From: Leifsonia xyli
GTDB taxonomy: Bacteria > Actinomycetota > Actinomycetes > Actinomycetales > Microbacteriaceae
Reading direction: 5' to 3'
Length of the DNA stretch: 64,000 nucleotides
Assembly (NCBI GenBank): GCA_003243275.1
Contig: QFQR01000001.1
Coordinates: 728,823 to 792,822 of the forward strand
Shown: piece after piece, positions 62,362 through 64,000 of the stretch
How positions within the stretch are numbered: the stretch's first letter is position 1
How the letters are laid out: every line of letters begins with the position of its first letter
Notes under the pieces: generated by a model
What the model was told of the DNA's origin: nothing
The model's input: the letters and a program-made list of their open reading frames with translations, nothing else
The model's database searches: none
Program-made: the position numbers and the translations under genes

Positions 62362-64000
62362 TCAGGCGGCGGGGGTCTCCGCACGACGGCGGCGACGGGC
62401 GCCGAGCAGCAGCACGAGACCGGTCAGCAGCGCGAGCAGACCCGCGCCGACCGCCAGACCCGGCTCAGCACCCGTGAACGGGAGCATCGGGGCCACGGCC
62501 GGGGTGACCGTGATCGACACCTTGCCCGTGACGATCGTGCCGAAGGCATCCATCACCGAGTACTCGAACTCGTCCGGCCCGCTGTAGCCCCGCGTCGGGG
62601 TGTAGCGGAAGGTGCCGTCGGCGTCGACCACCACGGTTCCGTGGGCGGGCTGCGTGTTGCCATGCAGCGTGACCCCCGTGCCGCGCACCCCTGCGAGCAG
62701 GCGGCCCGTGGCGGAGGAGACGCTCTGGTCGACCTTCGTGGTGATGGCGTCATCCGGTGCGCTCGGGCGCACCAGCACCGTGACGGTCGCCGTCGAGGTG
62801 CCGCCCGCGCCGGTCGTGGTGTAGGTGAAGGTGTCCTGTCCCGAGAAGCCGGGCGCCGGGGTGTAGGTCACGGTGCCGTCGGAAGCGAGCGTGACGACGC
62901 CGTTGCTGCCGTTGGTCGTGCCCGTCACCGTGAGCCCGGTGCCGAGGTCATCGCCCAGCAGATCGGCCGGCGGGATGACGATCGGCGTGTCGACGTCGCC
63001 CGAGACGTTGTCGTCCACCGCGACGGGCGTCACCGTGATGGTGACCGTCTGCGTGTAGCTGCGGGTGCCGTCGGTCGCCGTGTACTCGAAGGTCGTCACG
63101 CCGGAGAAGCCGGCGGGCGGCGTGTAGGTGTAGGAGCCGTCGGACGACATCGACACGACACCCGCGCCCGGCTGCGTGTTGGATGTGACCGTGAGCCCCG
63201 TGCCGCTGTCGTTGCCGAGCACGCCGTCCGCGGGAACCACGAGCGGGGTGCCCGCCGGGGTCGTGCCGACGTCGTCGCCGCCGGTCGGGGCCACCGTGAT
63301 GATGAGCGTCGCGGTCGTGGTCTGACCGGCCGCGTCACGCGCCGTGTAGACGACGCTGTCGGTGCCCGAGAATCCGGGGTCCGGCAGGTAGCTGTAGGAG
63401 CCGTCCGCGGCGATCGTCAGGATGCCGTTCGTCGCCGCGGTGGAGCCCGTGACGGTGAGGCCGGCGCCGAGGTCGTTCGCGAGCACACCCGCGGACGCAT
63501 CGCGGGTGAGCGCCGTGTCGACCGTGGTCGCATCCGTGTCGTTCACCGCGTGCGGCCGCACCGTGATGGTGAGGGTCGCGGTCGTGGTCTGACCGGATGC
63601 GTCCTGCACCGTGTAGGTCGAGCTCACGTCCCCGGAGAACCCGGCGGCCGGCGTGTAGGTGTAGGAGCCGTCCGCGGCGATGTTCAGCGTGCCCGAGGCG
63701 GGCGGCGTGAAGCCGGTCACCGTGAGCGTCGTGCCGCGGTCGTCATCGAGCACCCCGGCCGAGGCATCCCGCGTGATCGCGGTGCCCGCCGTGGTCGAGT
63801 CGGTGTCGTTCACCGCGACCGGCGTCACCGTGATGGTGAGCGTCGCCGTCGTCGTCCGACCGGACGCGTCCCGCACCGTGTACGTCGAGGTCACCTGACC
63901 CGAGAACCCGGCAGCGGGCGTGTACGTGTACGAACCGTCCGCGGCGATGTTCAGCGTGCCCGAGGCCGGCGGCGTGAAGCCCGTCACCGTCAACCCCGTG
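62362..64000 (-). CDS. LPXTG-anchored surface protein with tandem Ig/cadherin-like repeats (5' part beyond window)
   Basis: The C-terminal 545 or so residues of a cell-wall protein are visible. They contain about six tandem beta-sandwich repeats of 85-95 residues, each with AADGSYTYTPAAGFSG-like cores and VAVNDTD-like linkers (Tandem-95/cadherin-like type). Then follows a sortase signal: LPFTG, a hydrophobic helix and RRRRRAE. The two outermost repeats are nearly identical at DNA level (63600-63760 and 63850-64000), indicating recent duplication. The likely role is adhesion or a structural surface fibre. The signal peptide and N-terminal domain are outside the window. Confidence 0.88.
   Translation of the reverse strand, partial: TGLTVTGFTPPASGTLNIAADGSYTYTPAAGFSGQVTSTYTVRDASGRTTTATLTITVTPVAVNDTDSTTAGTAITRDASAGVLDDDRGTTLTVTGFTPPASGTLNIAADGSYTYTPAAGFSGDVSSTYTVQDASGQTTTATLTITVRPHAVNDTDATTVDTALTRDASAGVLANDLGAGLTVTGSTAATNGILTIAADGSYSYLPDPGFSGTDSVVYTARDAAGQTTTATLIITVAPTGGDDVGTTPAGTPLVVPADGVLGNDSGTGLTVTSNTQPGAGVVSMSSDGSYTYTPPAGFSGVTTFEYTATDGTRSYTQTVTITVTPVAVDDNVSGDVDTPIVIPPADLLGDDLGTGLTVTGTTNGSNGVVTLASDGTVTYTPAPGFSGQDTFTYTTTGAGGTSTATVTVLVRPSAPDDAITTKVDQSVSSATGRLLAGVRGTGVTLHGNTQPAHGTVVVDADGTFRYTPTRGYSGPDEFEYSVMDAFGTIVTGKVSITVTPAVAPMLPFTGAEPGLAVGAGLLALLTGLVLLLGARRRRRAETPAA

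Overview
The window looks like a chromosomal segment of a high-GC actinobacterium, most likely family Microbacteriaceae. The reasons are the base composition, many GTG starts and ATGA/GTGA overlaps, actinobacteria-only families (DUF3097, DUF2469, SCO4848-type membrane protein), F420-linked genes, a C50-carotenoid cluster and intergenic repeats of the 'TCGATACGCCGC' type. No rRNA, tRNA, CRISPR array, intact transposase or prophage was seen.

0.0-41.6 kb, almost entirely on the minus strand, is the conserved actinobacterial information-processing backbone. In transcription order it runs yceD-rpmF-rnc-mutM, smc, ftsY, ffh, rpsP-KH-rimM, trmD, rplS, lepB-rnhB-DUF2469-ychJ, yraN-comM-dprA, a cpdA-like phosphodiesterase, xerC, rpsB-tsf and pyrH-DUF3097. 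Accessory genes interrupt it at the usual joints. They are a tandem-HTH LuxR regulator, a lipoprotein and a BI-1 protein; a decayed RHS polymorphic-toxin locus (34.2-35.8 kb); a gamma-carbonic anhydrase; two F420-type luciferase-fold oxidoreductases; an EamA transporter; a DUF559 nuclease between rimM and trmD flanked by two copies of one inverted repeat; and a type III polyketide synthase/methyltransferase/membrane-protein/nitroreductase operon plus map between trmD and rplS.

42.0-52.0 kb is one catabolic unit. A minus-strand operon encodes a nitrilase-type N-carbamoyl amidase, a dihydropyrimidinase/hydantoinase, an F420-type LLM oxidoreductase, a four-gene ABC uptake system with a NMT1/ThiY-like binding protein, and an omega-aminotransferase. 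A divergent MocR/GabR-type PLP regulator faces it. This reads as uptake and reductive degradation of a pyrimidine-like compound.

52.0-57.7 kb is a C50 carotenoid operon, crtE-crtB-crtI-crtYe-crtYf-crtEb, with a divergent MarR (CrtR-like) regulator. 57.7-62.3 kb is a coenzyme F420 module: fbiA (cofD) convergent with fbiD (cofC), then a three-gene ABC cassette of the type proposed to import F420-0. It would supply the cofactor for the three LLM enzymes in the window. From 62.4 kb to the right edge is the C-terminal part of a sortase-anchored (LPFTG) protein made of near-identical Ig/cadherin-like repeats.

The most unusual feature is a set of palindromic repeat families. Most copies are intergenic, but one sits in frame inside mutM and one in frame inside smc, and one forms the 3' ends of both rimM and the DUF559 gene. 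A second chromosome-wide signal is a strong excess of the hexamer GGATGC/GCATCC, which overrides normal Asp and Ala codon choice.
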